A stretch of DNA of 37,491 nt from Dehalococcoidia bacterium (lineage in GTDB: Bacteria; Chloroflexota; Dehalococcoidia; Lucifugimonadales; UBA3495): assembly GCA_012959605.1 (NCBI GenBank), contig DUCU01000016.1, forward strand, positions 5,803 to 43,293. The letters are read 5' to 3'. Shown here one piece after another: positions 1 through 10,480 of the stretch. The position numbers were made by a program, and so were the translations under genes. The notes under the pieces are model-generated. The model did not search any database. It was given only the letters and a program-made list of their open reading frames with translations, and had not been told where the DNA came from. Each line of letters begins with the position of its first letter. The first letter of the stretch is position 1.

Positions 1-102
1 GACATCATCACTGCCATCAATGAAACCAAGGATATTTCCGACGAATTGTCGGCGAACCTGACCAAAGCAATCAACGAGTTCAAGCCGACATTCACCGGCT
101 AA
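1..102 (+). CDS. atpA: F0F1 ATP synthase subunit alpha, C-terminal fragment (truncated by window edge)
   Basis: Frame 1 reads DIITAINETKDISDELSANLTKAINEFKPTFTG* immediately upstream of atpG; matches the usual alpha-subunit C-terminus and operon order. Confidence 0.85.
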   Translation, partial: DIITAINETKDISDELSANLTKAINEFKPTFTG

Positions 103-149
103 CCTGATTTCATAACCAGAATTTCCAGCATTGGATAAAAGATAAATAG

Positions 150-1013
150 ATGCCCAGCGTTAGAGACATACGACGACGAATCCGCAGCGTGGATAACACG
201 GCCAAAGTGACCAATGCAATGTCACTGGTTGCCGCGTCCAAGATGCGGCGGGCCCAGAACGCAGTGCTTGAAGGCAGACCTTACTCGGTCAAGATTCAAT
301 CACTCATCGCCAACCTGGCCGCCCAACCAATGGATGACGAAGCAGGAGCCCAACCACTGCTGGCCGTCCGCACGGTGCAAAACGCCACTGTGTTGATGAT
401 CAGCCCTGACCGGGGTCTATGTGGTGGTCTGAACGCCAACCTGTATCGCGCAGTTGGCAACTTCATATTGGTACGTGATGTACCAGTCCAGGCGGTCACG
501 GTAGGCCGAAAGGGTCGCGATTTCATGGCCCGTACCAACCAAGACCTCAAGGCAACCTTCACCGACCTTGGTGAGACGCCGCTTCTGGTGGACACCCACG
601 CCATCTCGCATATGATCATCGACTCGTATTGTGAAGGCCAAACTGACGAAGTCTACCTGGCCTTCACGAAGTACGTCTCAACAATGGCCCAAGAACCCGT
701 TATAGAGAAACTACTACCCATCGAACCTGCGAAGCTAACCTCTGCTGAGAGCGTGGGTTACATCTACGAGCCCGGCAATCTAGCCGTGCTGCAATCCTTG
801 CTTCCTCGCTACATAGAGATGCAGGTCTATCACGCCATCATAGAGTCCATAGCCAGCGAGCAATCAGCTAGGATGGTGGCCATGCGCGCCGCCACCGAAA
901 ACGCCACAGAACTGTCCGGCGACCTCACACTGGTTATGAACAAACTACGCCAAGAAAGCATTACAAACGAACTATTAGATCTGATTGGTGGAGCAATGGC
1001 CTTGGAGGGTTAG
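150..1013 (+). CDS. atpG: F0F1 ATP synthase subunit gamma
   Basis: N-term RDIRRRIRSVDNTAKVTNAMSLVAASKMRRAQ and C-term NKLRQESITNELLDLIGGA are typical of gamma; located between atpA and atpD. Confidence 0.96.
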   Translation: MPSVRDIRRRIRSVDNTAKVTNAMSLVAASKMRRAQNAVLEGRPYSVKIQSLIANLAAQPMDDEAGAQPLLAVRTVQNATVLMISPDRGLCGGLNANLYRAVGNFILVRDVPVQAVTVGRKGRDFMARTNQDLKATFTDLGETPLLVDTHAISHMIIDSYCEGQTDEVYLAFTKYVSTMAQEPVIEKLLPIEPAKLTSAESVGYIYEPGNLAVLQSLLPRYIEMQVYHAIIESIASEQSARMVAMRAATENATELSGDLTLVMNKLRQESITNELLDLIGGAMALEG

Positions 1014-2492
<1,479 letters not shown>

Positions 2493-2939
2493 GTGACAAC
2501 CATGCCAATGAATCTGGAAATAATCACTGCTGAACGCTCCGTCTATTCGGGCGAAGTAGATATGGTGATTGCTCCCGGTCTGGACGGTCAACTGGGCATC
2601 CTCCCAAAACACGCCCCGTTAATGACTGTTCTCAAACCTGGAGAGCTCACCGTTAAGAAAAGCGGCGAAGAAGATATGTACGTGGCCGTGTCTGGTGGCT
2701 TCATGGAAGTCATTGGCAACCGCGTCAGCGTACTGGCCGACGCCTGTGAGCGCTCCGACGAGATTGACGAAGCGCGCGCCGAACAGGCCATGCAACGGGC
2801 GCAAGAACGCCTGGCACAGCGTGGTTCGGACATGGAATTGGAACGGGCGATGTCTTCGCTCCAACGGGCCCAAATCAGGGTCAACCTGGTTAGACGTCGC
2901 AGGCCTCGAACCGGCGGCCAACCACCAATAGGCTCCTAA
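2493..2939 (+). CDS. atpC: F0F1 ATP synthase subunit epsilon
   Basis: MNLEIITAERSVYSGEVDMVIAPGLDGQLGILPKHAPLMTVLKPGEL; follows atpD directly (GTG at 2493 or ATG at 2502). Confidence 0.95.
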   Translation: MTTMPMNLEIITAERSVYSGEVDMVIAPGLDGQLGILPKHAPLMTVLKPGELTVKKSGEEDMYVAVSGGFMEVIGNRVSVLADACERSDEIDEARAEQAMQRAQERLAQRGSDMELERAMSSLQRAQIRVNLVRRRRPRTGGQPPIGS

Positions 2940-2953
2940 TCAACCCAGCAACT

Positions 2954-2992
2954 AAAGGAAGAGGCCCAGACAATGTCTGGGCCTCTTCCTTT
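2954..2992 (+). terminator. Intrinsic terminator-like hairpin after the atp operon
   Basis: Perfect 17-bp arms AAAGGAAGAGGCCCAGA / TCTGGGCCTCTTCCTTT with a 5-nt loop. Confidence 0.85.
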
Positions 2993-3056
2993 ATGAACAC
3001 ACGCACAACGGCTTCTATAGCACAACAATCCACTCACTTCCGAAGCCCAGACGTCT

Positions 3057-3074
3057 TTCCAGCGAATGCTGGAA
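3057..3074. repeat. Short palindrome TTCCAGC-GAAT-GCTGGAA
   Basis: Perfect 7-bp arms, 4-nt loop, intergenic; same sequence family as the hairpin at 3345-3360. Confidence 0.6.
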
Positions 3075-3166
3075 TCCACTACGCCACCAAGTCCCGCGTA
3101 CGTTAGAAGTCTGCCACCTCCGCTGATGGTGAGCCCGTCGAACCATATTCTCAATCTCAGCCAAAC

Positions 3167-3209
3167 CTCATCCGGTGATCCTGAGCTAATCTAAGGATCA
3201 CCGGATGAG
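3167..3209. repeat. Long inverted repeat CTCATCCGGTGATCCT...AGGATCACCGGATGAG
   Basis: 16-bp perfect arms (3167-3182, 3194-3209), 11-nt loop. Confidence 0.75.
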
Positions 3210-3259
3210 TGGAAATATGCATTTGACTAAGACTTTGGTTACGCAGTTTTTAATATTCA

Positions 3260-3392
3260 TTCTGGCCCCACCCGTCATACCTGCTTTCGCAGGAATCCAG
3301 AAATGAGCCTCGTTATGAACTTGTCTTTGACAAAAAACATGGAATCCAGCTTTCGCTGGAATGACGGGACAGCAGGAATTATGGGGCCAGAA
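3260..3392. repeat. Palindromic REP/MITE-like element
   Basis: Outer inverted arms TTCTGGCCCCA (3260-3270) / TGGGGCCAGAA (3382-3392), inner CCCGTCAT (3271-3278) / ATGACGGG (3361-3368), plus hairpins CCTGC-TTTC-GCAGG and TCCAGC-TTTC-GCTGGA. Confidence 0.6.
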
Positions 3393-3419
3393 CGTAGGGC
3401 CAGCAGCAGACGAACGGGG

Positions 3420-4070
3420 CTAGTCGTCGTTGATGTAGTAGGTCATGGACTGGAGTGACAGAACTGGGTCGATGTTTCGGATCCTGATGCCTTCTCGTAC
3501 CTGTGGGGTGATGGGGGCGTAATTCAAGATTGCCTTGACCCCGCAGGCCACCAACTGGTCAACCACGTTCTGGGTGAACTCCACCGGAACCGCGACAATA
3601 GCGATGCTGATTTTCTCCCGCGCCACAATCTGGTCCAGTTCGTCCATCCTGCAAACTTCCAATCCACCAATGGACTCGCCAACGACTCTGTCGTTGAGAT
3701 CGAACGCAGCTACCAAATGGAACCCGTCCGGATTAAACCCTGGATAGCTCAAGATGGCGCGGCCCAAACGACCAACGCCAACCACAGCGACGTTCCAGGG
3801 GGAGTTGATGCCCAATATTTGGCGCAGTCGGTCCAAGAGGTCGTGCACGCTATAGCCGCGGCCCTGTTTTCCGAAACGCCCAAAATAGCTGAGGTCTTTG
3901 CGAATTTGGGCCGGGGTTACCTGAAGTTTTTCTCCCAATTGCTGGGAGCTAACCACTTGAATCCCGTCTTCCAACAGCCGGTTAAGTATCCGCAGGTACT
4001 GCGGAAGCCGACTGATGACGACTTCAGGTACTTCCGAGCGGCTCTGTCGAGATTCGGAATTAGGTGGCAT
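3420..4070 (-). CDS. rex: Redox-sensing transcriptional repressor Rex
   Basis: Winged-helix N-term (SSQQLGEKLQVTPAQIRKDLSYFGRFGKQGRGYSVHDLLDRLRQILG) plus Rossmann NVAVVGVGRLGRAILSYPGF. Confidence 0.95.
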   Translation of the reverse strand: MPPNSESRQSRSEVPEVVISRLPQYLRILNRLLEDGIQVVSSQQLGEKLQVTPAQIRKDLSYFGRFGKQGRGYSVHDLLDRLRQILGINSPWNVAVVGVGRLGRAILSYPGFNPDGFHLVAAFDLNDRVVGESIGGLEVCRMDELDQIVAREKISIAIVAVPVEFTQNVVDQLVACGVKAILNYAPITPQVREGIRIRNIDPVLSLQSMTYYINDD

Positions 4071-4273
4071 GGCGTTTTTGTTCCCTCACCTACAGCTATC
4101 TGTTGGCAAAATCGCCAATTCAGACCGCTTGTGGGTGAACCGGACTTCGAATTAAGTGTTCCACGGCGTTAATTCGGACTGCCGTTGCCTATAATCTATA
4201 ATGTAGGTTCAATGCACGTCAAGAACCCTATCAAGAATTCAAAATTCGTCGCAGGCACAAACCGGAGATTTCA

Positions 4274-4672
4274 GTGCATATAGGCGTCTGCCGAATAATG
4301 CTCCACCTACTTGAATCAGCCAGCCTGAAAGACAAACGTCAGGTCTCCCGGTCTCTTTCCGCTCGTATCCGAAACAGCTTCAACGTTGCCGTGGCAGGAG
4401 TGGAAGACCATGAGCTGTGGCAGCGGCTGACCCTGGCGGTGTGCTGTGTGAGCACCGATTCCGCCCACGCCAACGAGATGATTTCCAAAGTGGTCGAGTT
4501 TATCGAAGAAACGCGCCGAGACTTAGAACTCCTGGATTACGAGACTGAGATCATGGAGTCTGAGTCTGGCCTATTTGTCTTTCAGCTGAAGCTCGCCAAG
4601 AAACTCTTCTATCGCTCCCCAGTACTGCTCGCTACCGACTTCGTAGGTATCGTTGTGCGCCGCGCCCTCTAG
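4274..4672 (+). CDS. DUF503 / YlxP-like protein
   Basis: GTG start; MHIGVCRIMLHLLESASLKDKRQVSRSLSARIRNSFNVAVAGVEDHELWQRLTLAVCCVSTDSAHANEMISKVVEFIEE is DUF503-like. Confidence 0.85.
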   Translation: MHIGVCRIMLHLLESASLKDKRQVSRSLSARIRNSFNVAVAGVEDHELWQRLTLAVCCVSTDSAHANEMISKVVEFIEETRRDLELLDYETEIMESESGLFVFQLKLAKKLFYRSPVLLATDFVGIVVRRAL

Positions 4673-5443
4673 AACCTGAAAGCGCTTTGGCTGGTTGGCC
4701 GCATCGTACAACCTGCGCCCCTGGGACAACGGGACGGTTTCGTCTTGGTCGCCATGAAGCACAAGCAAGGGCACGTTCAACTGGCGGATGCGAGTTAGGC
4801 TGTCGTAATGGTTTCGCACCAGCCAGGCGACTGGAGGGAAGGGTAGCGTGATGCTGGCCATGTCACGCACTGAGGCAAATGGCGAAACCAGCATCATGGC
4901 CATCGGCGGACGGGTCAACGCCAATTCCACCGCCACTGCTGCGCCCAGAGAGTGCCCCAAGTAAACTATCTGATCTTGTGCCACATCATCCCGGCCGGAT
5001 AGGTACTCCATGACCGCCCTGGAGTCCAGATACGTGCCCTGCTCAGAAGGGCTACCTTCACTCTCGCCATAGCCTCGGTAATCAAAGATAAATAGGTTGG
5101 CACCGGTGAGGTGGTGCGCCATTGCCAATTCGTCGATCCGGTAGCCGTTATTCCCGCCATTGCCGTGGAACCAAAGCCACGTGTTGTTGGGGACCATTTC
5201 AGGGTCGCCAGGTATGAACCACCCGTGCAACGTCAGCCCATCTGAAGTTTGGATTCGCACGTCTTCGTATTCAAGACCGGCGTTATTGGGTGTGTACAAC
5301 AACTCAGTCGATGGAAAGAAGACAAACCGTTTTTCCAAATGGGACCAGAGCACGAAGAAGGTTACTCCATAGGCCAGGGAAACGCCGACGAGCACGCGAA
5401 CCAAGAGCCAACGGTCCCGCCCAATCATCAGCTTGGTTAGCAT
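4571..5443 (-). CDS. Membrane-anchored alpha/beta hydrolase (ABHD/BEM46-like)
   Basis: N-terminal TM segment, WFHGNGGNNG, FDYRGYGESEG, nucleophile motif GHSLG, late HGDQDETVP and AHND. Confidence 0.88.
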   Translation of the reverse strand: MLTKLMIGRDRWLLVRVLVGVSLAYGVTFFVLWSHLEKRFVFFPSTELLYTPNNAGLEYEDVRIQTSDGLTLHGWFIPGDPEMVPNNTWLWFHGNGGNNGYRIDELAMAHHLTGANLFIFDYRGYGESEGSPSEQGTYLDSRAVMEYLSGRDDVAQDQIVYLGHSLGAAVAVELALTRPPMAMMLVSPFASVRDMASITLPFPPVAWLVRNHYDSLTRIRQLNVPLLVLHGDQDETVPLSQGRRLYDAANQPKRFQVLEGAAHNDTYEVGSEQYWGAIEEFLGELQLKDK

Positions 5444-5484
5444 TGCAACCTAAGTACGTAGACGAGATTTGCGGCGGATTGGTA

Positions 5485-5865
5485 CTAGCTGGTAGCGGAG
5501 GCTCCGCGGCTGGCTAATAACTCTTGCAGGCCTTCTGAGAAGTCACGTTTAATCAAAACGGCGTCACTGCCCAAATCCCGGGCTTTTCGCAAAATACCCG
5601 GCTCACCGTGGGGGCCGTAGGCAACGACCCTGGTGTTGGGGTCTTTAGTTGCCGCCAGACTCTCCAGAGCTTCAGTCCAGACCGCTTCATCCATTTCCAG
5701 GTCAACCAGCACCAGCGGCACATCGTGGGCCTCTGTGGCCTTCATAAGAGCTTCAGCGGTGGAAGCGCTGACCGTTTCCAGTCCACCGGATTCGGCAGCG
5801 GCTTCAATGCGGGGCATGAAGAACAGGTTGCTGGTCAGGACCAGTACGGTTTCTTTATCGGCCAT
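5485..5865 (-). CDS. Response-regulator receiver-like protein
   Basis: Starting at MADKETVLVLTSNLFFMPRIEAAAE (trimmed from ORF 5485..6003); receiver-like alternation with VPLVLVDLEMD. Confidence 0.6.
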   Translation of the reverse strand: MADKETVLVLTSNLFFMPRIEAAAESGGLETVSASTAEALMKATEAHDVPLVLVDLEMDEAVWTEALESLAATKDPNTRVVAYGPHGEPGILRKARDLGSDAVLIKRDFSEGLQELLASRGASATS

Positions 5866-6103
5866 CGGCTTGGCCGGGAAATGGTTCGGCCGCCACCGCC
5901 TTAGGATAGCTCTGCTGTTCTGCTTCGATGGTCGACAGGCGGCCAGCCACGTCACGTACCTGAGGCCGGTCTGCTTGGCATTTGGAACACCACGCCTGCT
6001 CATCGGTGAAGAGCATCATGTTGTCTTTCTTAACCGTCACAGTCTCAATCAAGGTGCCACACTCACCACAGGAACTAATTATTTCTACTTCTGTAATTGG
6101 CAT
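5855..6103 (-). CDS. Small zinc-ribbon-like protein
   Basis: SSCGECGTLIETVTVKKDNMMLFTDEQAWCSKCQADRP: two CxxC motifs; overlaps the next gene by about 11 nt as in an operon. Confidence 0.6.
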   Translation of the reverse strand: MPITEVEIISSCGECGTLIETVTVKKDNMMLFTDEQAWCSKCQADRPQVRDVAGRLSTIEAEQQSYPKAVAAEPFPGQADGR

Positions 6104-6124
6104 TTAAACATCACTTGGACCGGA

Positions 6125-8155
6125 TTATAAATCTAGACTGTCCGCGAGTAACTCAATTACGTCTTTGGCTTGCTTCTCGGAGTCCAGTCCCTTCGCTTGG
6201 ATTCCTTCAGTCATCATCTGGACGCAGAATGGGCAGGAAACACCCACCATATCGGCTTCAGTCTCAAGGAACTGGTCGGTTCGTACGTGGTTTACCCGTT
6301 CCCCTTGGCTTTCCTCGATCCACATGTGACCGCCGCCAGCGCCGCAGCAGAAGCCACGTTCACGGCAACGGGAACCCATCTCGACCAGCTTGAGGCCAGG
6401 AATCGCCTTGGCCACGTCACGGGGCTCGTCATAGACACCGTTGTGACGGCCTAAGAAACAAGAGTCATGATAGGCCATGGTCACGTCCAGCATCTTCACG
6501 GGCTTGATATTGCCCTTCTTGATGAGTTGGTCCACAAACTGGCTGTAGTGCAGAACCTCAAAGTTGCCTCCCAACTGAGGGTATTCATTCTTCATTGTGT
6601 TGAAGCAATGAGGACAGGTGGTCACCACCTTCTTCACGTTGTAGCCGTTCATGGTGTCGATGTTCTGTTGGGCCAATATCTGGAACAGGTATTCGTTGCC
6701 CATGCGACGCGCCGGGTCTCCGGTGCAGGTCTCCTCGTCGCCCAAGATGGCGAAGTCCACCTTGGCGGCCTTGAGCACCTTGGCCATGGATCGGGCGATG
6801 GCCTGACTCCGTTGTTCCAAAGCGGGGGTACACCCAACCCAAAACAGGACTTCAGCGTCGGGTTTGTCGGCCAGGGTTGGCACATCCAGGCCTTCTGCCC
6901 AATCAGTTCGGGAGTATTGGGTACCACGCCAGGGGTGGCCTCGTTGCTCCAAGCTGAGTAGAGCGTTCATGGCCGACTCCGGTGCTTTGGACTCTTCCAA
7001 GACCAGGTGGCGGCGCATGTCCATGATGGTGGGTACGTGTTCCACCGTCACCGGGCATTCTTCCATGCAGGCACCGCAGTTCAGACAATCCCAGATTGAC
7101 GATTCAGAGATAACCGATGGCACCAGCGGAGAGGGTTCTACGAGATCTACGTTCCGTTCACCCTGATGACCGATGGCCACCATGTGGTCTTTGATTCCCT
7201 CAACAATGTGCATCGGCGAGAGTTGCTTGCCCGTTAGGTTGGCAGGGCAGGCATCGGTGCAGCGACCACAGACCGCGCAGGCGTAGCCATCAAGTAGTTG
7301 CTTCCAGGAGAAGTCCTGGACGCGTCCTGCGCCGAATTTCTCTGTGTTTTCCAGGTCCATCAATGGTAGTCCTCCCTTGGGTTCCAAAGACCTGAAGTAA
7401 GCGTTCACAGGGGCCGCGAACATGTGCATGTGCTTGGTGAACGGGATATAGACGGTAAATATCAGGATGATGGACAGGTGAGACCACCAGAAAACACCCT
7501 GAAGGGTATTGGCAGCGCTGACGCCCACTCCCCAATCTACAAACAAATCTCCCAGAGCCTTGCCGATGTAAACGTCGGCCTCTGGTCCGGTACCGCCCTG
7601 GGCCACCCAGAAGGCATGGGTCAGCAGCGTAGATGCCATTAACCCGGTGATCAGTACCACGATAATCAGAGCGTCGGAATGCCGCGTGAGGTCAAAACGG
7701 AGACGGCTGGGCTTAACGACCCAGCGGCGGACAAACGCCCAGACCAGCACGACCAACATGACGGCCGAAAGTATGTCCAGATAAGCACTGTAGACCCTGA
7801 CGCCAGTCTCAGTTAGCAGCCATTCGGGGAATCCCGCATTTACTGAAGCAGCAAATATGAAAATGCCGTAGCTGAGCATGAAGGTCAGAAAGCCCCAGAA
7901 GATGATGGCGTGGCCGATACCGGCATAGTCGCCGTACTTCACTCGCTGTAAGACTTTCTGCTGGCCCAGGGAAATCAATAATGCGCCCTTGAGCCGCACC
8001 AGCGGTTGGTCAAATCGAGCGGCCTCTTTGCCTTGCAAGACCAGCTTCACCAGTCTGAGGTAAAAAGCGTAATTGAACACCGCCATGGCGACGCCCAACA
8101 ACCCCAATACGCCTATCCAAAGGGGCAACGCCCCTATATCTCCAGGAGGAACCAC
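6125..8155 (-). CDS. Membrane-bound (Fe-S)-binding oxidoreductase, HdrD/GlpC-like with N-terminal TM domain
   Basis: Multiple TM helices, two 4Fe-4S motifs (CAVCGRCTDACP, CLNCGACMEECP) and two CCG domains (..CPHCFNTM.., GFCCGAGGGHMWIEE). Confidence 0.92.
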   Translation of the reverse strand: MVPPGDIGALPLWIGVLGLLGVAMAVFNYAFYLRLVKLVLQGKEAARFDQPLVRLKGALLISLGQQKVLQRVKYGDYAGIGHAIIFWGFLTFMLSYGIFIFAASVNAGFPEWLLTETGVRVYSAYLDILSAVMLVVLVWAFVRRWVVKPSRLRFDLTRHSDALIIVVLITGLMASTLLTHAFWVAQGGTGPEADVYIGKALGDLFVDWGVGVSAANTLQGVFWWSHLSIILIFTVYIPFTKHMHMFAAPVNAYFRSLEPKGGLPLMDLENTEKFGAGRVQDFSWKQLLDGYACAVCGRCTDACPANLTGKQLSPMHIVEGIKDHMVAIGHQGERNVDLVEPSPLVPSVISESSIWDCLNCGACMEECPVTVEHVPTIMDMRRHLVLEESKAPESAMNALLSLEQRGHPWRGTQYSRTDWAEGLDVPTLADKPDAEVLFWVGCTPALEQRSQAIARSMAKVLKAAKVDFAILGDEETCTGDPARRMGNEYLFQILAQQNIDTMNGYNVKKVVTTCPHCFNTMKNEYPQLGGNFEVLHYSQFVDQLIKKGNIKPVKMLDVTMAYHDSCFLGRHNGVYDEPRDVAKAIPGLKLVEMGSRCRERGFCCGAGGGHMWIEESQGERVNHVRTDQFLETEADMVGVSCPFCVQMMTEGIQAKGLDSEKQAKDVIELLADSLDL

Positions 8156-8345
8156 ACTCTACACCCGCTTTACCGGACGGCAAACCGTCCGGACAATTTT
8201 TGCTTTTTCATCATCGACAGCCTGAGACGGCCAGGGACAGGTAAGTTGTCAACGCCGCCATTTTAGCATGATTCAGGTGCGCTCCACAGAGGTGAACCGC
8301 GCCTGAATATAAGTCTTCAATAGGGACGCCCAAAACGGAGGTAGC

Positions 8346-9356
8346 TTAGAATTTCTTGATCCGGGGAATGACCTCACGCCCCAACAATTCTATCTGCTTC
8401 AACACCTGCTCCTGGGGCATGCCGGGCCACTGCATACGACAGACCATATGGTTCACGCCGAGTTCGTCGTGATAGCGGCGGAACTCGTCGACTATATCGT
8501 CCGGGGAACCCAGCAGGAACCGATCCTTGGCCAGGTCCTGGTAGGGCACGCTGAAGCTCTCTTCACCGGGCAAAGCTTTGTCCTGCCCCCAATCGGCATA
8601 GGCTTTGTACTTGGCCTCAAGGAATGGCTGGCTCTCAATGTAGGCGGTCTCCCGGTCTTCGGCCACGTACATCTCACGCATCATTGGCAGTTCATCCGGC
8701 ACGGGGTTTCCAAACTCTTCCAAGGCTGCTTTGTAGCGAGTCCATTGGTCGGCGACCATGGGCACGGTTGCGTGGGGGTTGATCAGCCAGGGATAACCCC
8801 AACGGGCGGCGCGGCGAATTGCCACGTCGTTATTGGCCGCCACCCAGATGGGCGGATGAGGGTTCTGCACCGGCTTGGTGCTGAGCTTGGTCTTGGGCAC
8901 CGTGTAGTACTTGCCATTGAACTCGATCTCGTCTTCAGACCACAGTCGCTTGATCAGGTCCATAGCCTCGTTCATGCGCCCAACACGCTCTCCGCGTTGC
9001 ACGCCAAAAGCCGTGTATTCTTCGTCCCGGTAACCCAGGCCAACGCCAAAGACAAACTTGCCGTTGGTGATGGCGTCCAATGTGGCAATGCTCTCAGCCA
9101 GTTCAACCGGGTTGTGCAGTGGCACCAGGATTACGGTGGCCGCCACCTGCATATCGCCGGCATCAGCAGCCAGGCGAGCCAGCAGAGTCAGTGAAGTACT
9201 CATCTGATAAGGTGCCGCCAAGTAATGTTGGCCGGTGGCAATCAGGCTGAATCCAACGTCCCTTGCCGCCCTGACCTGCTCTGAACTCTCCTCTATCTTT
9301 TCCGACATAGATTCGCCGGGGAGATACTGGTTGGTGACAAAAAATCCTAGTTTCAA
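8346..9356 (-). CDS. LLM-class flavin-dependent oxidoreductase (luciferase-like)
   Basis: MKLGFFVTNQYLPGES..., LARLAADAGDMQVAATVILVPLHNPVELAESIATLDAITNGKFVFGVGLGYRDEEYTAFGV. Confidence 0.94.
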   Translation of the reverse strand: MKLGFFVTNQYLPGESMSEKIEESSEQVRAARDVGFSLIATGQHYLAAPYQMSTSLTLLARLAADAGDMQVAATVILVPLHNPVELAESIATLDAITNGKFVFGVGLGYRDEEYTAFGVQRGERVGRMNEAMDLIKRLWSEDEIEFNGKYYTVPKTKLSTKPVQNPHPPIWVAANNDVAIRRAARWGYPWLINPHATVPMVADQWTRYKAALEEFGNPVPDELPMMREMYVAEDRETAYIESQPFLEAKYKAYADWGQDKALPGEESFSVPYQDLAKDRFLLGSPDDIVDEFRRYHDELGVNHMVCRMQWPGMPQEQVLKQIELLGREVIPRIKKF

Positions 9357-9601
9357 GGGGTCTCCTTATCAGCCTTTCGGCGTCCGATATTATGTGAAAT
9401 CGACACTTGTGAGAAACGCATATCGATCTCACACGTGAAACGGCGTTCAGGCATGTATTTTAGTCCGTGAGCAATTGTCAAACAACCCTAAAAATCCCTT
9501 GCCTCGCCTGGGTATAACAAGTAGAATCCGCGATTGACTCGGGTTGTTTATCCCGGCTCTTTAACTAAACAACCAACTACACAAACATGATTAGGAGCAG
9601 C

Positions 9602-10390
9602 ATGAAAATCGCACGCTTCCGCAGCAATGGACGGACCGCTTATGGGGTGGTCCAGGGTGATGAGGTGGTGGAGATAAGAGGCAGCATCTATACCCGATTC
9701 CGCCTGACCGACACAAAATACCCGCTGCAGGACATCAAGCTCCTACCGCCGACAGATCCGTCTGAGATCTGGTGTCCTGGCCTGAACTTTGCCAACCATT
9801 TGGAATACGCCGCCGGCGTGTTGGGCGACGACGCACCCGAAGTTCCCACTCACCCAAATCCCTGGATTAAAGCCAGGGGCTCGCTCACCGGCACCGGCGA
9901 ACCCATTGTGCTACCCAGTGATTCGACTGACGTCCATTACGAGGGCGAAGCTGTAGCCGTAATTGGGAAGACTTGCCACCGAGTTTCCCCTGAAGATGCG
10001 CCCAAGTACATCCTTGGGTACACCTGCGGAAACGACGTTAGCGACCGCGCTTGGCAGGGGGATGATTGGACATTCTGGCGGGCCAAAGGCTCAGACACGT
10101 TCGCTCCGGTTGGCCCTTGGATCGACACTGAAGTTGACCCGCAAAAGCTGGAGATGATCGTTCGGCTGAACGGTAAAGAAGTGCAGCACGGCTACACCGA
10201 AGAGATGCTGTTCTCCTTCGCTGAGGTCGTTAGCTACATCAGCCAACAGGTGACTCTACATCCGGGAGACCTGCTCTTCTCCGGCAGTACCGGCGTGACT
10301 GTGGCCCTGAAACCCGGCGACTCTGTGGACGTTGAGATTCCAAATATCGGGACACTCAGCAACTCGGTTGAGGCAGAGCCCAGCAAATAA
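9602..10390 (+). CDS. Fumarylacetoacetate hydrolase family protein
   Basis: CPGLNFANHLEYA, VHYEGEAVAVIGKTCHRV, GYTCGNDVSDRAWQ, LHPGDLLFSGSTGVTVALKPGDSVDVEIPNIGTLSNSV; RBS-like AGGAGCAGC before ATG 9602 (ORF track opens at 9587). Confidence 0.94.
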   Translation: MKIARFRSNGRTAYGVVQGDEVVEIRGSIYTRFRLTDTKYPLQDIKLLPPTDPSEIWCPGLNFANHLEYAAGVLGDDAPEVPTHPNPWIKARGSLTGTGEPIVLPSDSTDVHYEGEAVAVIGKTCHRVSPEDAPKYILGYTCGNDVSDRAWQGDDWTFWRAKGSDTFAPVGPWIDTEVDPQKLEMIVRLNGKEVQHGYTEEMLFSFAEVVSYISQQVTLHPGDLLFSGSTGVTVALKPGDSVDVEIPNIGTLSNSVEAEPSK

Positions 10391-10422
10391 CTCACGTTTT
10401 CCAGAGACTTAACCAGCAATTC

Positions 10423-10456
10423 AAAAGGACCTCCCGTTTTAGCGGGAGGTCCTTTT
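10423..10456 (+). terminator. Intrinsic terminator hairpin
   Basis: AAAAGGACCTCCCG-TTTTAG-CGGGAGGTCCTTTT followed by T; lies between convergent genes and could work both ways. Confidence 0.9.
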
Positions 10457-10480
10457 TGTTGTTCGCTATTGGAGTCTAGG

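Noticed and set aside
5866-6003. N-terminal extension of the 172-aa receiver-like ORF
   Set aside because: It overlaps the zinc-ribbon ORF 5855..6103 in another frame and lacks receiver similarity; the ATG at 5865 is a better start.
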